53,622 bases of DNA from Candidatus Firestoneibacteriota bacterium (GTDB lineage: Bacteria > Oederibacteriota > D2-FULL-39-29): the NCBI GenBank assembly GCA_903891415.1, contig CAITEH010000006.1, positions 1 to 53,622 of the forward strand, written 5' to 3'. The translations under genes and the position numbers were made by a program. The notes below the pieces were generated by a model. It was given only the letters and a program-made list of their open reading frames with translations, did no database searches and had not been told where the DNA came from. Positions 7,840 through 17,649 of the stretch are shown in pieces (position 1 is the first letter of the stretch; each line of letters opens with the position of its first letter).

Positions 7840-9888
7840 ATGAAAAAAATAATTCTTTTGGCGGCAACGGCCGGGCTTGCTTTCTTTTTCAACGGGTGCG
7901 CGGGCTTGAATTACCGGTTAACGAATGACGAAGATAATATCCGGCTGGCCGCGCTTGAAGACATAAAGACCCTGGACCAAAAAGGAAAAGAGAATGCCGC
8001 CTGGTCTCTGAAAGAATATCTGGTCAATCCCGGTTCTTCCGTAAGGAACCGGGCCGCGGAAGCGCTTTTAAAACTTGGCCCGGAAGCGGCCGTGCCGGTC
8101 TTCATTTCTGTTCTGGAAGATAAGGATGCTGCGGTAAGAACGATCGCCGAAGAATACCTGGTTAAATTCCAGGATAAAGCCCTGCCTCTTTTGCTTAAAG
8201 CACTTGAAAATCCTGATAAATTTACGCGTACCCACGCGGCCTACGCGCTGGGCGCTATTCTTCCTTCCACTCCTGAAGTTTCAAAAAAACTTTTTTCGGT
8301 GCTGGGCGATGAAAATAAAAATATCTGCGCCGCGGCGAGAGACGCCATAGTAAATATAGGCCTGGTGGACCCGGAAGATATACTTGCTGCGCTTAAGAGT
8401 TCGAACGAACGCCTTGTTTTTGGCGCTTCTTTTATCGCCGGCAAGAAAAAAATGGTGGACAGCCGCATTGTAAATATTCTCCTGGATAATCTCAACTATT
8501 CCAATATTATGGTGCGAAACGCGTCCGAGCTGGCGCTCGTGGAAATAGGTACGAGCTCAAAAGAAGCAGTTAACCTCATCCTTGCCAGGTTTAAGAACGG
8601 AGGCCCTGATACCCGGGCGATCCTTACCATTATTTTTGGAAATATCGGGAGCGGGGCATCCGAAGTTCTTCCGGAGATATTCGCGCTCCTGAAAAACGAA
8701 AATGATATCTTAGCCGCCCTGGCAGCCGAAACGCTCCCCAAAATAGATAACAGGTCCGGAGCGGTTCTTAATGAACTTATTAATATGGCCGGCGGGGAAA
8801 ATGTCAAGAAGCGGCTTGCGGCTGTTACGGCCTTGGGCCAGATGCGCGTGGATTATAAGAGGATCGCGGAAGTCCTGGTAAAGGCCTTCAGTGATAATAT
8901 AATTTTTATCCGGGACGCGGCCGTAAGATCCTTTGTCAAAATTGCCTATTTAAACAAGGAGTCCGCGGACCTGGCAGGCCCACTTATGCTTTCCCCGGAC
9001 AAGAGAGTGCGGGCCGCGGCTGTAAACGCTATCATCGGCTTATTCGGTTCCATCACAACTGACTACACCGATACACTTATACAATTACTTAACGATCCCG
9101 AATTCACGGTCAGGATGGCTGCCGCAGAAACCGTAGGAAATCTTGGGTTTAAGAGTGCGAAAGCCGTGCCCATGCTGGTCCGGCTTCTGGCCGACCCTGA
9201 TATTGGCGTGCAGTTTACAGCCAAAGGTTCTTTGGAAAAGATAGGCATGCTTTCCGTTTCGGCGGCCAAGCTGATGATACCTTATATAAATGACGAAAAC
9301 CAGCTGATCTGTAAAGGTACCCGGAACGTGCTTGTAAGGATCGGGCAGAAATCCATATTCCCCCTGATTGCGGCGCTTAAAGAAAAAGATAATAAAATAA
9401 AAGCGACGGCGGCTTTCATACTGGGCAGAATAGGCATTGAAAGAGGGTCGCCTATGATGAAAGAGGCCTCGGACAATCTCGTGCTCATATTAAAAGATGA
9501 GGACACGGAAGTAAGGACCGCGGCGGCTTCCGCACTGGGCAATATAGGAATTGAATATAAGGAATCTATAATTGCCCTGACTGAAGCCCTGAGAGATAGG
9601 GATGAAAATGTCAGAGGCGCGGCGGTGGAGGCCCTCGGAAAAATAGGCCCGGGCGCCAAATCGGCGGCTCCGTTCATCGTGCAGACGCTTAAAGATAAGA
9701 GCAATAAAGTGGCAGGCAAGGCCAAGGAAACCATTATCCTGCTTGGTAACGAGGCGGTGCCGTATCTTAGAGAGGTATTAAAGGACGATGATTCCAAGGT
9801 AAGATCAGATGCTCTGGACGCGCTCAAAAGGATAGGTACCTCTGACGCGCTTGAAGAGCTGAAGAACTACAAAGCCAGGAATAATTAA
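7840..9888 (+). CDS. HEAT-repeat lipoprotein
   Basis: The ATG at 7840 gives 682 residues beginning with a lipoprotein signal: MKKIILLAATAGLAFFFNGC, lipid-attachment Cys20. A GGAG precedes it; an upstream ATG at 7795 would add 15 residues and bury the signal, so it is rejected. The rest is a continuous array of HEAT-like helical repeats of about 35-40 residues, with recurring patterns such as VRTAAASALGNIG and VRGAAVEALGKIGP. Such solenoids are scaffolds for protein contacts. The lipid anchor places it on the periplasmic side of a membrane. No catalytic domain is seen. Confidence 0.85.
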   Translation: MKKIILLAATAGLAFFFNGCAGLNYRLTNDEDNIRLAALEDIKTLDQKGKENAAWSLKEYLVNPGSSVRNRAAEALLKLGPEAAVPVFISVLEDKDAAVRTIAEEYLVKFQDKALPLLLKALENPDKFTRTHAAYALGAILPSTPEVSKKLFSVLGDENKNICAAARDAIVNIGLVDPEDILAALKSSNERLVFGASFIAGKKKMVDSRIVNILLDNLNYSNIMVRNASELALVEIGTSSKEAVNLILARFKNGGPDTRAILTIIFGNIGSGASEVLPEIFALLKNENDILAALAAETLPKIDNRSGAVLNELINMAGGENVKKRLAAVTALGQMRVDYKRIAEVLVKAFSDNIIFIRDAAVRSFVKIAYLNKESADLAGPLMLSPDKRVRAAAVNAIIGLFGSITTDYTDTLIQLLNDPEFTVRMAAAETVGNLGFKSAKAVPMLVRLLADPDIGVQFTAKGSLEKIGMLSVSAAKLMIPYINDENQLICKGTRNVLVRIGQKSIFPLIAALKEKDNKIKATAAFILGRIGIERGSPMMKEASDNLVLILKDEDTEVRTAAASALGNIGIEYKESIIALTEALRDRDENVRGAAVEALGKIGPGAKSAAPFIVQTLKDKSNKVAGKAKETIILLGNEAVPYLREVLKDDDSKVRSDALDALKRIGTSDALEELKNYKARNN

Positions 9889-9924
9889 GGTAAAAGAAGA
9901 AACCGGGAAAACATAAGGATCCTG

Positions 9925-10803
9925 ATGGAAACTGCTCCTTTAATAAAAGCAATTCTTTTAAGAGTCCTGCTTTACGGAACAATTCTTTTTCTTGTTTTTG
10001 CCTGGATCTTTTCCAGTATCCTGCTTCACTCCTCCCGTCCCGTAGACTGGTCCACTCCCGGAATTTTTAATATAAAATACAGGGATATCGTTCTAACTGC
10101 CTCCGATAATTTTGAAGCACCCGCCTGGGAGATCCCTGCGAAAGGCGATAAATGGATAATTCTCTGCCACGGGCTGGGTGCGGACAGAAATGATATGCTT
10201 AACTATATTCCTTTTCTTAACCGTAAAAATTATAACCTTCTGGCCCTGGATTTCAGGGGCCACGGAAAGAATAAAAACAAATTTACCTCGCTGGGTTATA
10301 ATGAAGTAAAGGACCTGCTTGCTGCCGTCAGCTATTGCAGGAAAAAAGGAGCGGCGCGTATCGGCGTGCTCGGGCGCTCCATGGGCGCGGCTGCGGCGCT
10401 CCGGGCCGCGGAAGTCTGTCCGGAAATAAACGCGGTCGTTTCGGATGCTTCTTTTGCTAACCTCAATTCCATGATACGGCGTTATGCCGGCAGGTTTTAT
10501 CATCTTCCGTATTTTCCCCTTGTTCCGGCAGCCGTTTTTCTTGCCGAAATGAGAAGCGGTTTTAACTATGGGGCAGTCAATCCTGCCCTGAGTATTTCCA
10601 GGGTAAAAACACCCGTCCTCATAATACACGGAGAAGCGGATGAGAACATACCTGTTGAGAACGCGAAACTGATCTACGCGGCGGCAGGCGGCCCGAAAAA
10701 ACTTTTGCTCATACCCGGGGCGGGGCATGTGGAAGCTTTAAGTACCGATACTAAAACCTACGAAAAAGAAGTCCTGGATTTTTTTGAGCTTTACCTGAAA
10801 TGA
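9925..10803 (+). CDS. alpha/beta hydrolase with N-terminal membrane anchor
   Basis: A 292-residue serine hydrolase of the alpha/beta fold, Bem46/YqiA-like. An N-terminal hydrophobic helix (about 10-32) probably anchors it in the inner membrane. The oxyanion region ILCHGLG is near residue 78, LDFRGHG follows, the nucleophile elbow is GRSMG (Ser about 151), the acid is in HGEADENIP near 238 and the catalytic His is in GAGHVEAL near 268. All triad residues are present. It follows the HEAT lipoprotein by 36 bases and may share its transcript. The substrate is unknown. Confidence 0.87.
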   Translation: METAPLIKAILLRVLLYGTILFLVFAWIFSSILLHSSRPVDWSTPGIFNIKYRDIVLTASDNFEAPAWEIPAKGDKWIILCHGLGADRNDMLNYIPFLNRKNYNLLALDFRGHGKNKNKFTSLGYNEVKDLLAAVSYCRKKGAARIGVLGRSMGAAAALRAAEVCPEINAVVSDASFANLNSMIRRYAGRFYHLPYFPLVPAAVFLAEMRSGFNYGAVNPALSISRVKTPVLIIHGEADENIPVENAKLIYAAAGGPKKLLLIPGAGHVEALSTDTKTYEKEVLDFFELYLK

Positions 10804-10839
10804 ACGCCCGGGGCGCAGGAGCTAAAAGGAGAAACTACC

Positions 10840-11838
10840 ATGAACTTCAAGATTAAAAAAATAGAGCTCTTTGGCCGGGTAACGCCCATTGAATATGCGG
10901 GAAAAATAAGCAGGGAGCTGCGCGGCCCGGATATATATTTTAAGAGAGATGACCTTACCGACGCGGCTTTGGGCGGCAATAAAGTAAGGAAGCTGGAGTA
11001 CATTCTTGCCGATGCTCTGGAAAAGGGCTGCGATACGATAATTACGACCGGCGGGCCGCAATCCAATCACGCGCGTATTACCGCCGGGGTCTGTGCCCGG
11101 CTCGGGCTCAGCTGTATCCTTGTGCTTTCAGGAAAGAAAAAAGAAGTGCCGGAAGGGAACCTGCTCCTGAACCGGATCTTTGGCGCGGAAATAATTTTTG
11201 CCGGCACCTGGGATTTTAAGGCTATTCATGAAAAAATGGAAGACCTGAAAAAATATCTGGAGAAGAACGGCCGCCGCGCTTATACCGTGCCTTTGGGCGG
11301 AGCGAGCGGGCTCGGGACCCTGGGCTACGCCAACTGCTTTTTTGAGATAACCAGGCAGGAAAAAGAGCTGAAAATAAAATTTAACCGTATTTACACAGCT
11401 AACGGTTCCGGCGGGACCCAGGCCGGGCTTGAAATAGGCAAAGCCGTTGAACACTCCGGGAAAGAGATCATGGGTATCAGCGTGCTCTTTAAAAAAGAAA
11501 AGGCGGCCGGCTTGGTAAAAAATGAAATAAAAGAAGGCCTTGGAGTTCTGGGCATAAAAACCGGAAAAGAAATTAAATTGAATATCGAGGATAAATATAT
11601 CGGGGAGGGCTATGCCGTCCCGGATGAGAGAACGCTAAGCGCTATAAAGTTTGCCGGAAGCAATGAAGGCATTGTTTTGGATCCGGTATATACAGGAAAA
11701 GCTTTTGCGGGCTTGATTGAGCACGTGAAATGCGGTAAAATCAGCAAAAATGAGAAGATACTGTTTATCCACACCGGCGGGTATCCGGGAATAGTGAATA
11801 TGACGGAAAAACACCGGAAGTATTTTGAGGGCCTTTAA
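10840..11838 (+). CDS. PLP-dependent D-cysteine desulfhydrase / ACC deaminase family
   Basis: A 332-residue fold-type II pyridoxal-phosphate enzyme. The PLP lysine lies in GGNKVRKLEYILADAL (Lys48), followed by TTGGPQSNHARITAGVCARL with the conserved Ser-Asn-His. Family members include D-cysteine desulfhydrase and 1-aminocyclopropane-1-carboxylate deaminase. Sequence alone does not separate them here, but D-cysteine or a related D-amino acid is the likelier substrate in an anaerobe. AAAAGGAG precedes the ATG. The gene sits 36 bases after the hydrolase and 45 before nfnA. Confidence 0.87.
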   Translation: MNFKIKKIELFGRVTPIEYAGKISRELRGPDIYFKRDDLTDAALGGNKVRKLEYILADALEKGCDTIITTGGPQSNHARITAGVCARLGLSCILVLSGKKKEVPEGNLLLNRIFGAEIIFAGTWDFKAIHEKMEDLKKYLEKNGRRAYTVPLGGASGLGTLGYANCFFEITRQEKELKIKFNRIYTANGSGGTQAGLEIGKAVEHSGKEIMGISVLFKKEKAAGLVKNEIKEGLGVLGIKTGKEIKLNIEDKYIGEGYAVPDERTLSAIKFAGSNEGIVLDPVYTGKAFAGLIEHVKCGKISKNEKILFIHTGGYPGIVNMTEKHRKYFEGL

Positions 11839-11883
11839 ATAAGGCCCGGGCATAAAGGAAAATATACTTAAAAGGGGGACAGA

Positions 11884-12723
11884 ATGTTCAAAATATTAAA
11901 AAAAAGGGATGTTTCGCCTTCGGTAAAGCTTATCGAAATTGAAGCGCCCCTGGTCGCAAACTCGGCAAAGAGCGGGCAGTTCGTGGTCCTACGCCTCAAA
12001 GACGGCGGGGAAAGAATTCCGCTTACGATAGCGGATAAAGATAAAAAGAAAGGCACGCTTACGATAGTTTTTCAGGTGGTCGGAAAAACAACACAGGAAT
12101 TATCGGTTTACAAGGCAGGGGACTCCATAAAAGACCTGCTGGGCCCGCTGGGAAAAGCGACGGATTTTGGCGGGGCAAAGAATATTGTTTGCGTGGCCGG
12201 CGGGGTCGGTATCGCGGAGATCTATCCGGAAGTCAAGGAATTACAGGAAGAAGGAAAAAAGGTCACTACCATAATAGGCGCGCGGAACAAGTCGCTCCTG
12301 TTCTTTGAGGAAGAATTAAAGGCGGTAAGCAGCGCCCTCCATATTACCACCGATGACGGTTCCTCCGGTCGCAAAGGTTTTGTCTCGGATGTTTTGAAAG
12401 ACCTGCTGACCTCCGATAAAAGCATAGACCTGGTCGTTGCCGTGGGGCCGGTCATCATGATGAAGGTTGTCTCCGAGCTGACAAAGAACTTCAATGTGAG
12501 GACCATCGTCAGTTTAAATCCGATAATGCTTGACGCGACCGGGATGTGCGGCGCCTGCAGGGTTACCGTGGGCGGCAAGACCCTGTTTGGCTGTGTGGAC
12601 GGGCCTTCTTTTGACGGGCACCAGGTGGATTTTGGCGGGCTTATGAAACGCCTTAACCAGTTTAAAGATGAAGAAAAAAATTCAGCGGAAATTTACAAAT
12701 TAAAATGCGCGGAGTGCAGATAA
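11884..12723 (+). CDS. nfnA: NfnA-like FAD/NAD-binding subunit (SudB type)
   Basis: A 279-residue ferredoxin-reductase-like protein of the sulfide/dihydroorotate dehydrogenase electron-transfer subunit family. The FAD-binding beta-barrel holds RIPLTIAD near 40, and the NAD domain has the motif VCVAGGVGIAEIYPE. A [2Fe-2S] cluster is indicated by GMCGACRVTV (Cys222, Cys225) and Cys237. It is the small partner of the flavin/FeS subunit encoded one base downstream. Together they would catalyse electron-bifurcating exchange between NADH, NADPH and ferredoxin (Nfn). SudB, used with polysulfide, is the main alternative. The last residues hold an extra CAEC motif. Confidence 0.88.
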   Translation: MFKILKKRDVSPSVKLIEIEAPLVANSAKSGQFVVLRLKDGGERIPLTIADKDKKKGTLTIVFQVVGKTTQELSVYKAGDSIKDLLGPLGKATDFGGAKNIVCVAGGVGIAEIYPEVKELQEEGKKVTTIIGARNKSLLFFEEELKAVSSALHITTDDGSSGRKGFVSDVLKDLLTSDKSIDLVVAVGPVIMMKVVSELTKNFNVRTIVSLNPIMLDATGMCGACRVTVGGKTLFGCVDGPSFDGHQVDFGGLMKRLNQFKDEEKNSAEIYKLKCAECR

Positions 12724-12724
12724 G

Positions 12725-14137
12725 ATGCCTATAAACCCTAAAAAAACAGATATGTCAAAGCAGGCCCCTGAAGCCAGGGTAAAGAATTTTAATGAAGTGG
12801 CGCTCGGTTACAACGAAGCCGAAGCCTTGAAGGAAGCCGCAAGATGCCTGCAATGCAAGAAACCCTTTTGCATCGAAGGCTGTCCCGTGAACGTCAACAT
12901 TCCCGCCTTTATTAAACTGGTGGGCGAGAAAAAGTATGATGAAGCCGCTAAGAAAATAAAAGAAACAAATTCCTTGCCGGCGGTTTGCGGCAGGGTCTGC
13001 CCGCAGGAAGAACAGTGCGAATTAAAATGCATAGTGGGGAAGAAGAACGAACCTGTGGGGATAGGGCGCCTTGAAAGATTTGTCGCGGACGCGGAGATGA
13101 AAGCCGGGAATATAGAAAAAAACGCGGTTAAACTTCCGGAAAAGAAACTTGCGAAAGTTGTTATCGCGGGTTCGGGCCCGGCGGGGCTTACCTGCGCCGG
13201 AGATCTCGCGATGCTCGGGTATGATGTGACCATATATGAATCCCTGCATGCCACCGGCGGGGTACTGCGCTACGGCATACCGCAATTCCGGCTGCCGAAA
13301 GAAATACTCGATATTGAAGTTGATTATTTAAGAAAACTGGGCGTAAAAATAATAGTGAACGTGCTTGTGGGCAAGACTATTCCGGTGGCGGAACTTTTCA
13401 AGCAGGGTTACGCGGCGGTCTTTATCGGCGCGGGAGCCGGGCTGCCTTCTTTCCTGGGAGTTCCGGGGGAAAACCTGGCCGGCGTCTACTCGGCAAATGA
13501 ATATCTGACCAGGATAAATCTGATGCAGGCTTACAAATTCCCTGAAACAGATACGCCTGTCAGGATCGGCGGCCGCGTGGCCGTTGTCGGCGCGGGGAAT
13601 GTCGCTATGGATGCCGCCCGGTGCTCTCTGCGGCTTGGCGCGAAAGAAGTATATATAGTATATAGAAGAAGCGAAGAAGAAATGCCGGCCAGAAAAGAAG
13701 AGATAGAAAACGCGGTAGAAGAAGGGGTTAAGCTGCATCTTCTGACCGCTCCGGTGGAGGTTCTCGGCGATGAAAAGACCGGCAGGGTGACCGGCCTTAA
13801 AGTAATAAAATGCAGTCTTGGCGAGCCGGATGCCTCGGGCAGAAGGCGCCCCGTCATAATTCCGGGTTCGGAATATGTTATGGAGCTGGATACAGTAGTT
13901 TCCGCGATAGGCCAATCCCCCAATCCCCTGATACCGCAGTCCATGCCGGAACTTAAAACCGGCAAGTGGGGGAATATTGTAACCAATGAAGAAACCGGGG
14001 AAACCTCGGTGCCCGGCGTTTATGCCGGCGGAGACATTGCGACCGGCGCGGCCACGGTCATTGCCGCCATGGGGGCCGGCAAGAAAGCCGCGGCAAGTAT
14101 GGATAAATATATAAAAGCCAAATTGGGTATCGGCTAG
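12725..14137 (+). CDS. nfnB: NfnB / GltA-type FeS flavoprotein (NADPH-dependent glutamate synthase homologue)
   Basis: A 470-residue protein usually annotated as homotetrameric NADPH-dependent glutamate synthase (gltA). The N-terminus binds two [4Fe-4S] clusters: CLQCKKPFCIEGCPVNVNIP and CGRVCPQEEQCELKC. Two Rossmann folds follow, IAGSGPAGLTCAGDLAMLG near 143 and VVGAGNVAMDAARCSLRLG for NADPH. The C-terminal GDIATGAATVIAAMGAGKKAA is the typical FAD-closing motif. It lies one base after nfnA and is certainly co-transcribed, which favours the transhydrogenase (NfnAB/SudAB) role over true glutamate synthesis. A glutamate synthase role without a large subunit would be unusual. Confidence 0.9.
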   Translation: MPINPKKTDMSKQAPEARVKNFNEVALGYNEAEALKEAARCLQCKKPFCIEGCPVNVNIPAFIKLVGEKKYDEAAKKIKETNSLPAVCGRVCPQEEQCELKCIVGKKNEPVGIGRLERFVADAEMKAGNIEKNAVKLPEKKLAKVVIAGSGPAGLTCAGDLAMLGYDVTIYESLHATGGVLRYGIPQFRLPKEILDIEVDYLRKLGVKIIVNVLVGKTIPVAELFKQGYAAVFIGAGAGLPSFLGVPGENLAGVYSANEYLTRINLMQAYKFPETDTPVRIGGRVAVVGAGNVAMDAARCSLRLGAKEVYIVYRRSEEEMPARKEEIENAVEEGVKLHLLTAPVEVLGDEKTGRVTGLKVIKCSLGEPDASGRRRPVIIPGSEYVMELDTVVSAIGQSPNPLIPQSMPELKTGKWGNIVTNEETGETSVPGVYAGGDIATGAATVIAAMGAGKKAAASMDKYIKAKLGIG

Positions 14138-14241
14138 CAGTTTACAAAGATCCGGCAACTCCATAAGGTCTAAAAAATAAAGTTTTTTCATTCGTACTTT
14201 TTGGATTTGACAGATCTCAAAACTTTTAGACAGGGGAAAAA

Positions 14242-17200
14242 ATGGAAAAACATCCAAAGCTTACCGAAGGCAGAATAATAAAATTCCAGACCCGTATTTG
14301 GGGCGAGATATATGAAGAAGCCCTCCCGTTAAAAGCCGTCTATACAAGAGACAAAGCGCCGATACCCGTTACAGAGATAAATAAAAGAAAATATAACAGT
14401 ATAGCCCCCGGGACCTACTGGGGCGGGGAATGGGATTCCGCATGGTTCAAGCTTAGCGGGAGCGTGCCTTCAGGATGGAAGGGTTCTGAGGTCATGGCGT
14501 TCCTCGATTTTGGCGGGGAGGCCGCGGTTTTTTCCAAAGACGGTACGCCTTTAGCCGGGCTTACATCGCTTACGGGTAATACAGGCATGGCGTGGGCCGC
14601 AAATATGCAGAGGCATATCAAAAAGGCGCTATACCCCGTGGTAAAAAATGCTTCCGGCAGAGAAAAGGTGGGACTGCTTGTGGAGGCCGCCGCTAATTAT
14701 CTTTTTGGAAGACAACAGAAAACTATTTTTCGCCGGGCCTCCCTGGTCAAATTCAACCGCGCCAAGTGGGAACTCTATCATGACTATTTTTTCCTGGCGG
14801 ATCTTGCCAGAAGCCTGCCCGAGCATTCGACAAGAAGAAGCAGGCTGCTTTTCGCTCTGAACGAAATAATAAATATGTATTTTACCGGAAGTGAAGCAGA
14901 GGTTAAAAAATGCAGAGAACTCGCCAAAAAAGAGATACAAAACGGGGCAAATACCTCCGCGCCGCTTGTTTCGGCGATAGGCCACTCGCATATAGATACG
15001 GCCTGGATGTGGCCGCTGCGCGAGACCCGCAGAAAAGTAGGCAGGACTTTTTCAACCGTTATTAAACTTATGGAAGAATATCCCGATTATAAGTTCGGAG
15101 CTTCCCAAGCCCAGCTCTATCAATTTTGCAAGGAGAACTACCCTGAATTATATGAAAAAATAAAGAAAGCCGTGAAGGCGAAAAGATGGGAGCTTCAGGG
15201 CGGCATGTGGGTGGAGGCCGACTGTAACCTTATTTCCGGCGAGTCCCTGGTAAGGCAGTTCCTCCACGGTAAACGGTTCTTTAAAAAGGAGTTTGGAGTG
15301 GAGGTGGATAACCTCTGGCTGCCCGATGTTTTCGGCTACGCGGCCGCCCTGCCCCAGATACTGAAAAAATCAGGCGTAAATTACTTTTTAACACAGAAAC
15401 TTTCCTGGAGCCAGTTCAATAAATTCCCCCACCATAGTTTCTATTGGGAAGGAATTGACGGCACTGATATATTCACCCATTTCCCTCCTGCAAACAACTA
15501 CAACAGTATTTATGAGCCGGCCGAACTTATCTTTGCGCAAAAGGAATTTTTAGAAAAAGACCGCGCAAAACGGTTCATCTACCTCTTTGGTTTCGGGGAC
15601 GGCGGCGGCGGGCCGTCCAGGCATATGCTGGAATTTGCAAAGAGAGCAAAGAATTGCGAGGAACTTCCGAGGGTAGAACAGGAGTTTGCGAAGGACTTCT
15701 TCCCGAAATGCGAGAAGGATATAAAAGGAGCGCTTAAGTGGAAGGGTGAACTTTATCTGGAATTCCATCGCGGCACCTATACGACCCATGCCAGAAACAA
15801 AAAAGGCAACCGGAAGGCGGAGCTTCTTTTAAGAGATGCGGAACTTCTGCGCGCGCTGGAGATCAAGAACTACCCGGCCGCGGAACTTGATCGCCTTTGG
15901 AAGCTGGTGCTCCTTAACCAGTTCCATGATATTATTCCGGGTTCTTCGATTCCCCTGGTTTACGAAGATTCTCTCAAGCAGTACTCTGACATCATGAAGA
16001 GCGGGGCAAGTCTCGCGGCCGGCGGGTTAAGTTCCCTTGCCAAAAAAATAGATACAACCGGGGAAGGAAAACCGGTTGTGCTTTTCAATTCCCTTTCCTG
16101 GGCAAGAGAAGAAATGGTACGGCTTCACGGGGTCAAAGGACAGCTTTCGGACAATTCAGGGAACACCCTTCCCTGTCAGGAAACAAAAGACGGGCTGCTG
16201 GCAAAAGTAAGTATTCCCCCGCTGGGCTATACTGTCTGCCATATCTCCGGCAAAATGGAAAAAGCGGAAACAACTTTGAAAGTTAAAAACAATCTGCTTG
16301 AGAATTCACTGCTCAGAGTGGAATTTGGCAAAGGGGGGCAGATCTCTTCTATATACGACAAGGAGAAGGGGCGGGAGGCAGTGAAAGACGGCGGGTTTTT
16401 TAACCTGTTCAAAGTCTATGATGAAAAAGGCGAGGATGCCTGGGATACGCATATCTATCACGAAGAACAGCAGTACACAGCGCCCGAACTTAAAAAGACC
16501 GAAATAACTGAAGCCGGGCCGCTTCGCGCTTCCATAAGGCAGACCTGGCAGGTTTCGAAAACGTCAAGCATTATCCAGGAGATCCGCCTGGCCGAAGGCG
16601 GGAGAAAACTGGAATTTGTGACAAAACTGGAATGGCATGAAGAGGAGCGCCTGCTTAAAGTATTCTTTGAAACCTCAGTGAATTCTTCCAAAGCAAACTA
16701 TGATATCCAGTTCGGCTATGTCGAACGTCCGGCGATGAGGAACACCTCCTGGGATATGGCCAAGTTCGAGGTTTGCGCCCAAAAATGGGCTGATTATTCC
16801 GAGGCAAGTTACGGTATTTCGCTCCTTAATGACTGCAAATACGGCCACGGAGTCAAGGACGGAGTTATGAGTTTAACACTCCTTCGTTCCCCTCTGCATC
16901 CGGACCCGATGCAGACGGTAAATGCCATGCCTAATGCTTCACCTTATCCGGTGACCGACCAGGGCTCCCACGAATTTACTTACGTTATCTATCCTCACGC
17001 CGGCGGCTTCATCGAAGCAAGGACGGTGCAGGCAGGTTACGAGCTTAATTCCCCGGTAAGGGTTTTCGTTCCCGCGTCAGGGAAAAAAGGCACGCTCCCG
17101 AAAGAGCATTCATTCTTTTCGCTCGATAAAGATTTTGCCATACTCGACACGGTAAAAAAGAGCGAAGACGGCAAGGATATTATTCTTCGGTTGTACGAAG

Positions 17201-17370
17201 CTCTCGGTATGGGCGGAGAGGTTTCACTTTCCATCGCGAAAGAAATAAACTTTAAAAAAGCCCTTCTTGTGAACCTGATGGAAGAAAAGGAAAAGGAACT
17301 CAAAGTAGAAAACGGCACTATAAAACTGATACTTCGTCCGTTCGATATCATCACGATAAAACTTGTTTAA
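14242..17370 (+). CDS. alpha-mannosidase, glycoside hydrolase family 38
   Basis: A 1042-residue GH38 enzyme hydrolysing alpha-mannosides. An N-terminal beta-rich domain (about 1-230) is followed by the catalytic domain with the zinc motif GHSHIDTAWMWP near 246 and the nucleophile in LWLPDVFGYAAALPQI (Asp about 362). The later LNQFHDIIPGSSI supplies further active-site residues. The C-terminal half is the all-beta mannosidase domain. There is no signal peptide, so it is probably cytoplasmic and works on imported mannose-containing oligosaccharides. It is preceded by an 8-base inverted repeat, GTCTAAAA (14168) and TTTTAGAC (14224), with the right arm just before the GGGGA ribosome binding site; this may be chance. 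Confidence 0.93.
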   Translation: MEKHPKLTEGRIIKFQTRIWGEIYEEALPLKAVYTRDKAPIPVTEINKRKYNSIAPGTYWGGEWDSAWFKLSGSVPSGWKGSEVMAFLDFGGEAAVFSKDGTPLAGLTSLTGNTGMAWAANMQRHIKKALYPVVKNASGREKVGLLVEAAANYLFGRQQKTIFRRASLVKFNRAKWELYHDYFFLADLARSLPEHSTRRSRLLFALNEIINMYFTGSEAEVKKCRELAKKEIQNGANTSAPLVSAIGHSHIDTAWMWPLRETRRKVGRTFSTVIKLMEEYPDYKFGASQAQLYQFCKENYPELYEKIKKAVKAKRWELQGGMWVEADCNLISGESLVRQFLHGKRFFKKEFGVEVDNLWLPDVFGYAAALPQILKKSGVNYFLTQKLSWSQFNKFPHHSFYWEGIDGTDIFTHFPPANNYNSIYEPAELIFAQKEFLEKDRAKRFIYLFGFGDGGGGPSRHMLEFAKRAKNCEELPRVEQEFAKDFFPKCEKDIKGALKWKGELYLEFHRGTYTTHARNKKGNRKAELLLRDAELLRALEIKNYPAAELDRLWKLVLLNQFHDIIPGSSIPLVYEDSLKQYSDIMKSGASLAAGGLSSLAKKIDTTGEGKPVVLFNSLSWAREEMVRLHGVKGQLSDNSGNTLPCQETKDGLLAKVSIPPLGYTVCHISGKMEKAETTLKVKNNLLENSLLRVEFGKGGQISSIYDKEKGREAVKDGGFFNLFKVYDEKGEDAWDTHIYHEEQQYTAPELKKTEITEAGPLRASIRQTWQVSKTSSIIQEIRLAEGGRKLEFVTKLEWHEEERLLKVFFETSVNSSKANYDIQFGYVERPAMRNTSWDMAKFEVCAQKWADYSEASYGISLLNDCKYGHGVKDGVMSLTLLRSPLHPDPMQTVNAMPNASPYPVTDQGSHEFTYVIYPHAGGFIEARTVQAGYELNSPVRVFVPASGKKGTLPKEHSFFSLDKDFAILDTVKKSEDGKDIILRLYEALGMGGEVSLSIAKEINFKKALLVNLMEEKEKELKVENGTIKLILRPFDIITIKLV

Positions 17371-17454
17371 AAAACAACGAGACGTGCCAGGCGCTTTTTT
17401 GTATAATCTCGATAAAATAGAGCGAATCTTTTAGGTCGCAATTTGTGACATTAA

Positions 17455-17649
17455 ACTCCGGATAAAGAAATAGAGTACGGGATTGAGATTTTTTCGACAC
17501 TGTCGAAAGAATTGACGCTTTATATGGCTATGGTTTTAGTGACCGTAGTCTTGCTAAAATGGTGAAGTTTTTGAAATCCTTTCCGGAAGGGCGAATTATT
17601 GCGCCGGTGTCGCAACTATTGTATTGGAATAGCTTATATATTTCCTGCG
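17455..17649 (+). pseudogene. remnant of DUF1016 (YhcG-type PDDEXK) N-terminal domain, frameshifted
   Basis: Two frames together spell a DUF1016 N-terminal domain. Codons from 17461 read DKEIEYGIEIFSTLSKELTL. After a one-base shift around 17520, codons from 17523 read YGYGFSDRSLAKMVKFLKSF and then PEGRIIAPVSQLLYWNSLY. The family pattern, from established knowledge, is EYGxxIVxTLSxxLxxEYGxGFSxxNLxxMxxFxxxFP followed by IVxxLSxQLxWSH, and the order matches. No start codon, C-terminal domain or catalytic nuclease part is left. It lies directly before the toxin-antitoxin operon, so this spot has been a site of accessory gene turnover. Confidence 0.6.

Noticed and set aside
9282..9827. Long minus-strand open frame within the HEAT-repeat gene
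   Set aside because: Its Ser/Leu/Ala-rich composition is the usual antisense shadow of a repeat-rich coding sequence.
12725..14137. True NADPH glutamate synthase small subunit
   Set aside because: The adjacent NfnA-like partner and lack of a large glutamate synthase gene favour the transhydrogenase reading, although the family name gltA is often applied.
14168..14231. Operator before the GH38 gene
   Set aside because: The GTCTAAAA/TTTTAGAC pair is only 8 bases and AT-rich; similar ACTTTTAGAC text occurs near 32991, so it is probably background repeat sequence.
13328..14257. Long minus-strand open frame opposite nfnB
   Set aside because: The plus strand encodes a canonical FeS flavoprotein; the antisense product has no recognisable motif.
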